Of a stretch of 64,000 nt of DNA, positions 46,985 through 55,726 are shown one piece after another (the first letter of the stretch is position 1; each line of letters opens with the position of its first letter). Below the pieces are notes generated by a model that searched no databases, was not told the origin of the DNA, and worked only from the letters and a program-made list of their open reading frames with translations. Made by a program: the position numbers and the translations under genes. The stretch is from JBCCGI01 sp039029355 (GTDB lineage: Bacteria; Planctomycetota; UBA1135; GCA-002686595), in NCBI GenBank assembly GCA_039029355.1, contig JBCCGI010000002.1:180787-244786 (forward strand), given 5' to 3'.

Positions 46985-47243
46985 AGCGCTTGGCCGCGCG
47001 CGCGCGGGCCTTCTGCGCTTCGACTTCGCGATCGCGCGCGGGCGCGTTGGTGACGAGCGCATCCAGCAGCCGACCCGCGGCGGCGGCCACTTCGTCGATG
47101 GCGCGCTCGAAGGGCTCCTCGTTGGCCTTCGAGGGCTTCGGAAAGCCGCTCAGCTTGCGCACGAACTGAAGCGCCGCGGCTCGGATCTCGTCCTCGGTGG
47201 CGGGCGGCTCGAAGTTGAACAGGGTGCGGATGTTGCGGCACAT
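46977..47243 (-). CDS. DUF2277 family protein
   Basis: 88 residues from ATG 47243. The sequence CRNIRTLFNFEPPATEDEIRAAALQFVRKLSGF with SKANEEPFERAIDEVAAAAGRLLDAL is the DUF2277 pattern, which is short and helical and has no known activity. The next gene (hydrolase) overlaps its end by eight bases, and the preceding gene ends six bases before its start, so it is well inside an operon. Confidence 0.88.
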   Translation of the reverse strand: MCRNIRTLFNFEPPATEDEIRAAALQFVRKLSGFPKPSKANEEPFERAIDEVAAAAGRLLDALVTNAPARDREVEAQKARARAAKRFG

Positions 47244-47249
47244 GGGACG

Positions 47250-47558
47250 TCACTCGCCGGACAGGGGAAGCACGCGGCCGTCGGCGGTCTTCCGAAAGCC
47301 CGCCGCGAAGCCGTCGAGCGCGAGCGGCACGAAGCGCGCCGCCAGAGAACCGCGCACCAGCACCCGCACGCCGCCGTCGTCGAGCGGCGTGATCGCGGCC
47401 GAGAGGAGCGCGGCGCGGCCGTCGATCGCGAGCGTCTCCCGCGGCTCCGGCAGCTTGCGAAGGGCCGCGACCGGCATGCTCCTCAGCAGCCGCAGCCGCC
47501 GCATTCCCTGCGCGCGCAGGCGGCGGGCGCTGCCGCCGCGTCCTACGTGTTGGTCCAT
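47250..47558 (-). CDS. Small hypothetical protein in ArsC-like operon
   Basis: 102 residues from ATG 47558 (a later ATG at residue 19 is possible). A basic N-terminus (RRLRAQGMRRLRLLRSMPVAALRKLP) leads to a beta-rich half (ETLAIDGRAALLSAAITPLDDGGVRVLVRGSLAARFVPLALDGFAAGF). No motif identifies it. It lies four bases after the MmcQ/YjbR gene and six before the DUF2277 gene, all on the minus strand. Confidence 0.6.
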   Translation of the reverse strand: MDQHVGRGGSARRLRAQGMRRLRLLRSMPVAALRKLPEPRETLAIDGRAALLSAAITPLDDGGVRVLVRGSLAARFVPLALDGFAAGFRKTADGRVLPLSGE

Positions 47559-47562
47559 CGGG

Positions 47563-47916
47563 TCAGTCCTCCGGCAGGAGTGCGAGCAGCTTCTTGGGCG
47601 CGACCTTGCGATAGCCTTCGCGCGCATGCTGCGCCACGGCGTCGTCGTCCAGCTGATCGAGCAGGAGCCCGATCCACCCGCGCGGCCCCATGTAGGGCGG
47701 CACGAAGAAGCGGTCGGGCTCGGCGTGCACCAGCACCTGCTGGGCGCCGACCGGCGCGTTGCACCACAGCGCGATGCGACCATCGCCGTGGTGGTTCTCG
47801 GCGTAGATCGCGAACATCTTGTCGCGCACGCGGAAGGTCGGCGCGCCCCAGGCTTCCTTTTCGGTCGCCTCCGGCAGGGCGAGGCAGATCTTCCGCACGC
47901 GCGTCAGGGGCTTCAT
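47563..47916 (-). CDS. MmcQ/YjbR-family protein
   Basis: 117 residues from ATG 47916. The sequence VRKICLALPEATEKEAWGAPTFRVRDKMFAIYAEN, then RIALWCNAPVGAQQVLVHAEPDRFFVPPYMGPRGWIGLLLDQLDDDAVAQHAREGYRKVAPKKL follows the MmcQ/YjbR pattern (CyaY-like fold, suspected DNA-binding, no proved role). It starts seven bases after the stop of the ArsC-like gene and is followed four bases later by a small hypothetical gene. Confidence 0.92.
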   Translation of the reverse strand: MKPLTRVRKICLALPEATEKEAWGAPTFRVRDKMFAIYAENHHGDGRIALWCNAPVGAQQVLVHAEPDRFFVPPYMGPRGWIGLLLDQLDDDAVAQHAREGYRKVAPKKLLALLPED

Positions 47917-47923
47917 CGCCCGC

Positions 47924-48274
47924 CTAGCCGAACCGCTCGGTGTAGGCGTCCTCGCTGAAGCCGACCACCCAGGTCTTGCCCAGCTTCATCGTCGGCGCGC
48001 GAAGGTTGCCGGTCGGGCCGAGCACGACCTGCTCGAGCTCCGCCGCCGTCAGCGGCTCCTTCTTGAGGTCGAACTCGAGCACCTTCTTGCCCTTGGCGAC
48101 CACGAGCTTGCTTGCGTCTCCGAACAGCGCCTTCAGATCCTTCTTGCCGAAGCGCTCCTTCGACGCGTTGACCGTCTCACGGACGGTGACGTCCCGACCC
48201 TCGAGGAAGGTGTCGGCACGCTTGCAGCTCGTTCAGCCCTTGCGGTGGTAGTACCAGTCGATTCGTTTCGCCAT
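47924..48274 (-). CDS. ArsC-family thioredoxin-fold protein with in-frame UGA, probable selenoprotein
   Basis: A 116-residue frame from ATG 48274 (AGGAG nine bases upstream) to TAG 47924, interrupted only by TGA at 48235-48233 (codon 14). Read as selenocysteine (U) the N-terminus is MAKRIDWYYHRKG-U-TSCKRA, so U14 and Cys17 make a UxxC redox motif where arsenate-reductase-like (ArsC/Spx) relatives have CxxC or Cys. The rest follows the family: NASKERFGKKDLKALFG, KKEPLTAAELEQVVLGPTGNLRAPTMKLGKTWVVGFSEDAYTERFG (Arg in NLRAPT near the active site in ArsC-type proteins). Codon use and frame continuity after the TGA argue against a decayed gene. It heads an operon with MmcQ/YjbR, a hypothetical, DUF2277 and a hydrolase. 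A nonsense mutation is the main alternative. Confidence 0.85.
48194..48216 (-). promoter_or_regulatory. Possible bacterial SECIS hairpin after the UGA of the ArsC-like gene
   Basis: Reading the message, the bases 17-39 after the UGA can fold as CCGAC-(A)-CCUU-CCUC-GAGG-GUCGG: a 5-bp and a 4-bp helix (one U-G pair) around a single bulged A, with a 4-base loop beginning 26 bases after the UGA. Position and size match the bacterial SECIS, which lies within the coding region just after UGA. The loop CCUC lacks the G expected among its first two bases, so this is only a candidate. Confidence 0.4.
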
Positions 48275-48401
48275 TCTCAGTGCTCCTGCGTTGGGGGGAA
48301 TCGGCGGGCCGCCATGGTAGCGACGGCGCGGCGCACCGCCCAGGAGCGCGCGCGGCGCGCCGGGCTCCCCGCGATCGCCCGGGGCCTGCTAGCCTCTACC
48401 G

Positions 48402-48602
48402 ATGCTCATTCGGTTCGGAGGCTGCCTCGTGCTGCTCGTCGGCATGGGCTGCATGCTCTTCGCCTTCCAGGCCGACGAGGTCGGCGCGGGCAGGTTCGAT
48501 GGCGCCGGCAAGGACCAGATGGTGCTGACGATGGTCGGCGTGATGCTGGCGCTCGCCGGGCTGCTGGCGGTCATCGCCTCGCCGCGCGACCAGCAGCGCT
48601 AG
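48402..48602 (+). CDS. Small two-span membrane protein
   Basis: 66 residues from ATG 48402. Helices at about 5-22 (FGGCLVLLVGMGCMLFAF) and 42-60 (VLTMVGVMLALAGLLAVIA) flank a charged loop (QADEVGAGRFDGAGKDQ), with a polar end SPRDQQR. Codon use matches real genes here. It converges on the next gene with a four-base overlap. No family recognised. Confidence 0.7.
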   Translation: MLIRFGGCLVLLVGMGCMLFAFQADEVGAGRFDGAGKDQMVLTMVGVMLALAGLLAVIASPRDQQR

Positions 48603-49504
48603 TAGGCAAAGCGCGCGCTCAGCTCGGCGATGCGCGCCGCGTCGTCCAGCGGGACGCTCTCGGTCGGATCCATCTCGAGGTCGTAGAGGGCCGCCGGCCC
48701 ACCGTCGCGCGGAACGCGCAGCCGCCAGCGCCCGTCGACCAGCAGCGATGTGGCCTCGGCGCCGAAGGTGTAGATCTCGGGCAGCGGGCCGGTTCCGTGG
48801 AGCTCGAACAGGTCCGCGCCATGCAGCGGATGACGGCCGAGGCGCGCCGCGCGCAGGAGCGTGGGCGCGAGCTCTAGCACGCTGCGGTCGGCGTCGCTGC
48901 GCAGGCCCGCGGTCGCGCCGGGTCCGATGAGCACCGCCGCGGCGCGCTCCTCCGGCGTCCCCGGTTGCGCCCCCAGGCCGACGAGCGCGAAGACCGTCGA
49001 GCCGGGCACGGGCTCGGCCTCGAGCAGGCTCTCCACGAGGCCGGGGCCCGCGAGGTCGGCTCCGATGCGGGCGAAGACGAACACCGGCCGCCCTCCCCGC
49101 CCGGGCAGGCATTTCGCGATCTCCGCTCCGAGCTCGGCGGTCGAGAGCCCGGTGCGCGCCTCGTCGAAGGCGGTCTCCGCGGGCGCGGCGGCGGTGGAGG
49201 TCAGGCACACGGTGCGATAGCCGTGGCCCGAGAAGATCGCGTCGAGCGCGAGCGCGTCTCCGTCCGCCGCTCCCGGATAGGTGCCCCTCAGGAGCGTGCC
49301 CTCGGCCGCCATCGGGTCATGCGCACTCGCCCACACCCGGGTGAACGCGGCGCCGCCGATGCGCTCGGCGAAGGCCGCCGCATCGGCGCAGCCGCGGCCC
49401 TCGGCCGCGATCAGCACGACGCTCACCGGCGGCTCACTGCCGCCGCACGCGACCAGCCCGGCGAGCGCTGTGAGCAGCGCCAAGAGAGTCCGCCTCGTCC
49501 CCAT
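48599..49504 (-). CDS. Sulfatase-superfamily-like lipoprotein lacking the catalytic motif
   Basis: 301 residues from ATG 49504. Lipobox LVAC (Cys20). The layout follows sulfatases and related phosphatases: SVVLIAAEGRGCADAAAFAERIGGAAFTRVWA at the start, then HDPMAAEGTLLRGTYPG where sulfatases have the CxPxR..LTG(R/L)YP segment, DAIFSGHGYRTVCL (where sulfatases continue GY.T..vGKWH), FVFARI..GPGL, and the typical end ALYDLEMDPTESVPLDD. The CxPxR nucleophile and the DD metal pair are absent, so it is probably a non-catalytic or altered member. Length is well below the usual 450-500 residues. Confidence 0.7.
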   Translation of the reverse strand: MGTRRTLLALLTALAGLVACGGSEPPVSVVLIAAEGRGCADAAAFAERIGGAAFTRVWASAHDPMAAEGTLLRGTYPGAADGDALALDAIFSGHGYRTVCLTSTAAAPAETAFDEARTGLSTAELGAEIAKCLPGRGGRPVFVFARIGADLAGPGLVESLLEAEPVPGSTVFALVGLGAQPGTPEERAAAVLIGPGATAGLRSDADRSVLELAPTLLRAARLGRHPLHGADLFELHGTGPLPEIYTFGAEATSLLVDGRWRLRVPRDGGPAALYDLEMDPTESVPLDDAARIAELSARFAY

Positions 49505-49583
49505 GCGCGCACAGGGTAACGGATCGCGCGCAACCGGCCCGCGGAGTCCGCGGCCGGCGACGAGGCGCCCGCGCGCCGGCCCT

Positions 49584-50786
<1,203 letters not shown>

Positions 50787-51018
50787 GGCGGGGTGCGGGG
50801 TCGGGGTGGGTCTCGGTCGCGCGGAGCAGAGCTCGACGCCAACAACTCGCGAAAGCGCCGCCGACCCCGCCAGGGATTGCCGCGAATCGACGGCGACTCC
50901 GCCCCGCGCCGCTCGCCGGGCCGAATCTCTGCCCCCGCCGCTCGCCAGCAGGCCGCGGTTCGCTAACCTGCCGGCCCTCCGCCCGAGACCGCAGCGCCCA
51001 GGAACAACCGAGCCAGCC

Positions 51019-52701
51019 ATGTCCCAGCTCATCGAGTGCGTCCCCAACTTCAGCGAAGGCCGTGACCCCGCGGTGCTCCGCCAGATCACCGACGCCATCG
51101 AGGCCGTCGACGGCGTGCGGCTGCTCGACGTCGACCCGGGTGCGGCGACGAACCGTACGGTCGTCACGTTCGTGGGCGAGCCCGGTCCGGTGCTCGACGC
51201 CGCGGTCATCGCGGGGCGCAAGGCCGCCGAGCTGATCGACATGTCGAAGCACAGCGGCGAGCACCCGCGCTTCGGCGCGATGGATGTCTGCCCGCTCGTG
51301 CCGGTCGCGGGGATCTCGATGGAGGAGACGGTCGAGCACGCGCGCGAGCTCGCGCGCAGGCTCGGCGAGGAGGTCGGCCTGACCGTCTTCTGCTATGAGC
51401 ACGCGGCGTTGAGCGAGGAGCGCAGGAACCTCGCCGTCGTCCGCGCCGGCGAGTACGAGGGCCTCAAGGACCGCCTCGGCGCCGGCGGCGAGAAGCCGGA
51501 CTTCGGGCCGGTCGAGTTCAACGAGCGCTCCGGCGCGACGGCGGTGAGCGCGCGCGACTTCCTGATCGCCTACAACGTCAACCTGAACACCACCTCGACG
51601 CGCCGCGCCAACGCGATCGCGTTCGACGTGCGCGAGAAGGGCCGCATGAAGCGCGAGGGCAACCCGCTGACCGGCCCGATCGTCCGTGACGCAGACGGCA
51701 AGGCGGTTTGGATCCCCGGCACGCTCAAGTGCGTGAAGGGCATCGGCTGGTTCATCGAGGAGTACGGCGTCGCGCAGATCTCGATGAACCTCACGAACAC
51801 TTCGGTCACGCCGATGCACGTGGCCTTCGACGAGGTGAAGCGCTGCGCGGAGGAGCGCGGGGTGCGCGTCACCGGCTCCGAGGCGGTGGGAATGGTCCCG
51901 CTGCAGTCGATGCTCGACGCCGGCCGGCACTACCTGCGCCAGCAGAAGCGCTCGCTCGGCATCTCGGACGACGAGATCATCAAGATCGCGGTCAAGTCGA
52001 TGGGGCTGGACGAGCTTGCGCCGTTCAAGCCCGAGGAGAAGATCATCGAGTACGCGATCGCCGACGCGTCGCGGAAGCGGCTCGTCGACCTCACGCTCGA
52101 GGGCTTCACCCAGGAGACCGCGTCGGAGTCGGTCGCTCCGGGCGGCGGCTCGGTGTCGGCGGCGCTGGGAGCGCTCGGCGCGGCGCTCGGCACGATGGTC
52201 GCCAACCTGTCCGCTCACAAGCGCGGCTGGGACGAGCGCTGGGAGGAGTTCTCCGAGTGGGCCGAGCGCGGCAAGCGCGCTCACGAGGAGCTGACCGCGC
52301 TGGTGGACAAGGACACCGACGCCTTCAACGGCATCATGGCCGCGTTCGGGCTGCCCAAGGGCAACGACGAGGAGCAGGCCGCGCGCGACCGCGCGATCCA
52401 GGACGCGACCCGCGTCGCGATCGAGGTGCCGCTGCGCGTGATGGAGGTCGCGCTCGAGTCGATGCAGGTCGTCCTCGCCATGGCGCGCGACGGCAACCCC
52501 GCCTCGGTTTCCGACGCAGGAGTCGGCGCTCTGTGTGCGCGCTCGGCCGTGCTCGGCGCCTACCTCAACGTGCGCATCAACGCGTCCGATCTCGCCGACA
52601 AGGAGGCCGTCGCGGCGTTCCTCGCGCGCGGGGCGGAGATCCGCGCGGAGGCCGAGCAGACCGAGACGGCGATCCTCGCGGTGGTGGAGGAGAAGCTCTA
52701 G
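51019..52701 (+). CDS. Bifunctional glutamate formimidoyltransferase / formimidoyl-THF cyclodeaminase
   Basis: 560 residues from ATG 51019. The formimidoyltransferase domain (about 1-305) begins LIECVPNFSEGRDPAVLRQI and contains HSGEHPRFGAMDVCPLVP (active-site His/Arg region), FLIAYNVNLNT and MNLTNTSVTP. The cyclodeaminase domain (about 360-560) is helical with LTLEGFTQETASESVAPGGGSVSAALGALGAALGTMVANLS and SDAGVGALCARSAVLGAYLNVRINASDL. In many bacteria these are two genes; here they are one polypeptide as in animals. It links histidine breakdown (formiminoglutamate) to folate one-carbon metabolism. No hut genes lie nearby. Confidence 0.95.
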   Translation: MSQLIECVPNFSEGRDPAVLRQITDAIEAVDGVRLLDVDPGAATNRTVVTFVGEPGPVLDAAVIAGRKAAELIDMSKHSGEHPRFGAMDVCPLVPVAGISMEETVEHARELARRLGEEVGLTVFCYEHAALSEERRNLAVVRAGEYEGLKDRLGAGGEKPDFGPVEFNERSGATAVSARDFLIAYNVNLNTTSTRRANAIAFDVREKGRMKREGNPLTGPIVRDADGKAVWIPGTLKCVKGIGWFIEEYGVAQISMNLTNTSVTPMHVAFDEVKRCAEERGVRVTGSEAVGMVPLQSMLDAGRHYLRQQKRSLGISDDEIIKIAVKSMGLDELAPFKPEEKIIEYAIADASRKRLVDLTLEGFTQETASESVAPGGGSVSAALGALGAALGTMVANLSAHKRGWDERWEEFSEWAERGKRAHEELTALVDKDTDAFNGIMAAFGLPKGNDEEQAARDRAIQDATRVAIEVPLRVMEVALESMQVVLAMARDGNPASVSDAGVGALCARSAVLGAYLNVRINASDLADKEAVAAFLARGAEIRAEAEQTETAILAVVEEKL

Positions 52702-53297
52702 CGCACCGGATAGCGCAGGATCGTCTTGAGGCGCTCCTCGGCCGTGCGCCGCGGGTCGCTCAGGTAGATCTCGTGGTGTCGGCCGTTCACCTCTAGGCCC
52801 TGATCGGCGACGAAGGCGTGGATGCGCTCGATCGTGGGCGCCTCCTCGTCGTACGAGCCGCGGTGAAGCGCCTGCGCGCAACGCCCCTCGTCGAAGCGCT
52901 CCAGGGAGACCCCGTCCGCCGTCTTGCCGCGGCGCTCGAGCTCCTCCAGCGCGGCGCGCAGGTCGCCGTCGCTCACGAAGTCGGGCGCACGGATCAGCAG
53001 CTGCCAGCACCACTGCTCGCGCGGGGCTTCGTCGAACGAGCCGTCGTTGCCCTCGAGCCACCACAGCCCCTCCAAGCGGCAGATCCGGTAGTCGTCGCCG
53101 ACCGCCTTGCGCGCGGCGCGCACGGTGTAGGCGGCGGAGTAGAGCGCGGCGACGCGCTCGTTGAACTCCTCTCCGGCCGGATCTCCCTTGCCGCGCGCGG
53201 TGAGGAAGAGCGCCGGCCCGACGTCGACCAGCGCGGGCTGCTGGCGCGCGCGGTAGAGGTCCTGGTGCTCGCGTTCGAGGTTCAGCTTGGTCGTCAT
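52698..53297 (-). CDS. GyrI-like domain protein
   Basis: 199 residues from ATG 53297. The sequence FLTARGKGDPAGEEFNERVAALYSAAYTVRAARKAVG, YRICRLEGLWW, WCWQLLIRAPDFV and EEAPTIERIHAFVADQGLEVNGRHHEIYLSDPRRTAEERLKTILRYPV follows the GyrI/YbbL-type small-molecule-binding family. Its ATG overlaps the stop of an AraC regulator with its own GyrI domain (ATGA), so the pair are probably translated together and may bind the same ligand. Confidence 0.88.
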   Translation of the reverse strand: MTTKLNLEREHQDLYRARQQPALVDVGPALFLTARGKGDPAGEEFNERVAALYSAAYTVRAARKAVGDDYRICRLEGLWWLEGNDGSFDEAPREQWCWQLLIRAPDFVSDGDLRAALEELERRGKTADGVSLERFDEGRCAQALHRGSYDEEAPTIERIHAFVADQGLEVNGRHHEIYLSDPRRTAEERLKTILRYPVR

Positions 53298-54151
53298 GGC
53301 TGCAGGGGTAGGAGGACGTCGGTACGAAGCCGCTCGGGCGGCGTGTTGGTCGGGTTGTTGCGATACACCTCGACGCAGGGTCGGTCCGCGGGCCACAGGC
53401 CGGCGTCGGGGAGCCACGCCCCGCACAGCCAGTCGTGAACGACCCCCAGCCCCTCGTACGAGCCGGTGTGCTCGGCCAGCGCGTAGCGCGAGGCGGGTAG
53501 CGTGCGCACCGTCAGCGGGCTCGCGGGATCGACCTCCGCGTCGACGCACAGGCAGGCGTCGTAGCGCAGGTGCTCGGCCGCGGTGACGCTGGGGTCGTCG
53601 TGGCAGATGCCGAGCGATTCCGGCCCGCCCGCCAGCAATCCGCGCGGCGCGGCGAAGACCATCAGCGCCTGCCACGCGTTGCCGACCTCTTCGTACGGGC
53701 CCACGTGCCGAGCGGAGAGCACGCGCACCTCGGGGCGCTCGACCACGCGCACGTCGCCGACTCCACCCGGAAACGGCAGGGCCGTCGCGCCGGGCTCAGC
53801 CGGCTCGTGGACGCCGCCCGCGCGCCAGTCGCTGGGCGAGCAGCCAAAGCGCGCCCGGAAGGCGCGCGTGAAGGCCTCGTGAGACTCGTAGCCCGCGTCG
53901 AGCGCCTCGTCGATGACCGGGCGCGAGCCGCGCCGCAGCCGCACGGCGGCGCGCTCCAGCCGCAGCCGGCGCCGGTGCTCGCCCAGCGACTCGCCCACGA
54001 GGCCGCGAAACAGCCGGTGGAAGTGGTAGCGCGAGTAGCCCGCGACCTCCGCCAGCCGGTCGAGGGAGAGCTCCTCGTCCAACCGTTCGTGGAGAAAGAG
54101 GACCGCGCGCTGGATGCGCTCTTCGTGGGCCGCCCGCGTCGTCGCTCGCAT
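53294..54151 (-). CDS. AraC-family regulator with GyrI-like effector domain
   Basis: 285 residues from ATG 54151. Two helix-turn-helices (ERIQRAVLFLHERLDEELSLDRLAEVAGYSRYHFHRLFRGLVGESLGEHRRRLRLERAA, then SHEAFTRAFRARFGCSPSDWR) form the DNA-binding N-terminus (about 8-110). The C-terminal half (about 125-285, VVERPEVRVLSARHVGPYEEVGNAW, LASRYALAEHTGSYEGL, VEVYRNNPTNTPPERLRTDVLLPL) is a GyrI-like ligand domain, as in Rob/SbmC relatives. It likely senses a small toxic or amphipathic molecule and controls its neighbour. Confidence 0.95.
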   Translation of the reverse strand: MRATTRAAHEERIQRAVLFLHERLDEELSLDRLAEVAGYSRYHFHRLFRGLVGESLGEHRRRLRLERAAVRLRRGSRPVIDEALDAGYESHEAFTRAFRARFGCSPSDWRAGGVHEPAEPGATALPFPGGVGDVRVVERPEVRVLSARHVGPYEEVGNAWQALMVFAAPRGLLAGGPESLGICHDDPSVTAAEHLRYDACLCVDAEVDPASPLTVRTLPASRYALAEHTGSYEGLGVVHDWLCGAWLPDAGLWPADRPCVEVYRNNPTNTPPERLRTDVLLPLQP

Positions 54152-54211
54152 GGCCCCAACGTGCGCATCACGCGCGGCCTGCGCTTGATCGATCTTGCGA
54201 AAACGCCCCGG

Positions 54212-55096
54212 TCAGTCGAGCCGGCGGACGCACGCCGACGCGGCGCGGTCGTTGAAGTCCATCCCCTCGAGCTCGTACAGCCCCGGCCCCAGCACGAGCG
54301 CGTGCCCGCGCCCATCCGGCTGCGCGAAGAGCGTGAGCTCGAAGCCCTGCGGCACCCACGCCATGCTCGCAGCCCCCGGGCGGAAGGCCCCGTCGGCGGG
54401 CACAAACAGCCGCTCGTTCCGCCCCGGCACCGGGTGTAAGGGCCAGACCTCGCCGCGGTCCGCGGGCAGCACGCCGGCGTGCTCGTAGAGCTCGACCACT
54501 TCGGCGGGTCCCGCGGCGGCTGGATCGACGCCGAAGGGCGCGACCAGGGCCGAGGTCGCGAGGTCGTTGAAGCCGTAGGGCGCGAGGTTGTGACGCCCCG
54601 GACCGAGCGTCAGCCGGCGGCCCTGGGCCGCTTCGTGCTCGAACAGCGTGACCTGGAGCCCGGCCGGAACCTCGACCGCGCTGGCGTCGTCGCCGGGGAA
54701 GGCGAGCCCGGCGTCGGTGAGGCCGGGGCCGAGCTCCCACCGCTCCCCCTGATGGAACTGCGGGTCGTGGGTCGCGTGCTGGAAGAGCACGACCGGGCCG
54801 GGCGGAGCCTTGCGCCGCGCGGGGGCGGGGGCGGGGGCGGATTCCTCCACCACGGTGGCAGGCGCGCCGGCCGGAGCCTGCGGGACCGCCAGCGCCTTCT
54901 TCGCGGGCCCCGCGGCCGCCACGAGATCCGCGGCGGCGACGGGCAGGCGCTCGCCCCCACGCGCACCGGGCGCCTCATCGGCAACGCCGCGCGGAGCCGA
55001 AGCGTCCATCCGCAGGAGCGCGAGGGAGACCGCGACGAGGCCGAGCATCGCCGCCGCGGCCAGGAGCTTCGTACGGGTCATCACGGCGCCGTCCAT
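54212..55096 (-). CDS. Secreted betagamma-crystallin-like protein
   Basis: 294 residues from ATG 55096 (an ATG at 55081 is possible). A signal-anchor (LLAAAAMLGLVAVSLALL) and an Ala/Pro-rich linker (about 40-100) lead to repeats of Greek-key type: VPAGLQVTLFEHEAAQGRRLTLGPGRHNLAPYGFNDLATSALV (about 142-185) and VPQGFELTLFAQPDGRGHALVLGPGLYELEGMDFNDRAASACV (about 248-290), with a third partial one between. NDLATS and NDRAAS resemble the (N/D)(N/D)xx(S/T)S calcium site of microbial betagamma-crystallins. Calcium binding is expected from the family; the function is unknown. Confidence 0.75.
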   Translation of the reverse strand: MDGAVMTRTKLLAAAAMLGLVAVSLALLRMDASAPRGVADEAPGARGGERLPVAAADLVAAAGPAKKALAVPQAPAGAPATVVEESAPAPAPARRKAPPGPVVLFQHATHDPQFHQGERWELGPGLTDAGLAFPGDDASAVEVPAGLQVTLFEHEAAQGRRLTLGPGRHNLAPYGFNDLATSALVAPFGVDPAAAGPAEVVELYEHAGVLPADRGEVWPLHPVPGRNERLFVPADGAFRPGAASMAWVPQGFELTLFAQPDGRGHALVLGPGLYELEGMDFNDRAASACVRRLD

Positions 55097-55137
55097 GCTA
55101 TCCAGGTCGGAGCACCGGCGGCGCCGTTAGCGAGCCG

Positions 55138-55623
55138 CTACACGAAACCCGGCATCCCGTGGATACGCCGCGCCAGCCCGATCTGGCCCAGGTGGTAGCA
55201 CTCGTGGAAGTACATGAAGCCGACGCCTCCGGAGATCGTGCTGCTGCCGTCGGGGAACGACGAGCCCCAGTCCGCGGCGCTCTCTTCGGCGGTGACGGCG
55301 GGGAGCCGCTCGCCCAGCCGCTCGCCGAGCTGCGTGAAGCTCTCGATCAACACGGCGGCGCCGGGATACGTCGATGCGTCGGCCGGCTCGGTCTTCGGCG
55401 CGAACAGCTTCTCCCACGGCTCCTCGGGAATCTCCTCGCCCAGCCGGCGCAGGATGTGGCGGCGGCACATCACCAGGTGGCCCAGCACCCACTGCGAGGA
55501 GTTCCCTCCCTGGTCGCCGGGCGTAGCGGCCCACTGGGCTTCGCTGAAGCCGTCCGAAGCCATCGCGAGGAGCTTCTCGTTGAAGCGAAAGCGCTTCGCC
55601 AGATCTGCGAGCAGTTCGGTCAT
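55138..55623 (-). CDS. DinB-superfamily protein
   Basis: 161 residues from ATG 55623. The helical bundle pattern ELLADLAKRFRFNEKLLAMAS, WVLGHLVMCRRHILRRLGEE and the end YFHECYHLGQIGLARRI supplies three His for a metal (HLV, HECYH). This end wording is typical of DinB_2-type proteins. The substrate is unknown. It lies about 40 bases upstream of the betagamma-crystallin-like gene on the same strand. Confidence 0.87.
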   Translation of the reverse strand: MTELLADLAKRFRFNEKLLAMASDGFSEAQWAATPGDQGGNSSQWVLGHLVMCRRHILRRLGEEIPEEPWEKLFAPKTEPADASTYPGAAVLIESFTQLGERLGERLPAVTAEESAADWGSSFPDGSSTISGGVGFMYFHECYHLGQIGLARRIHGMPGFV

Positions 55624-55726
55624 CGGTTTCCTCCGTGATTCGCGGCCGAGACGGCGACGAGCGTACGCCTGCCCCCAAAAACCGCAACGGCTTGACTTGG
55701 CACGCGGATTCGCGACCGTCCAGGCC

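Noticed and set aside
48233..48235. TGA codon as an ordinary nonsense mutation
   Set aside because: Kept as an alternative, but the position at the redox residue, the intact frame after it and the presence of UxxC make selenocysteine more likely.
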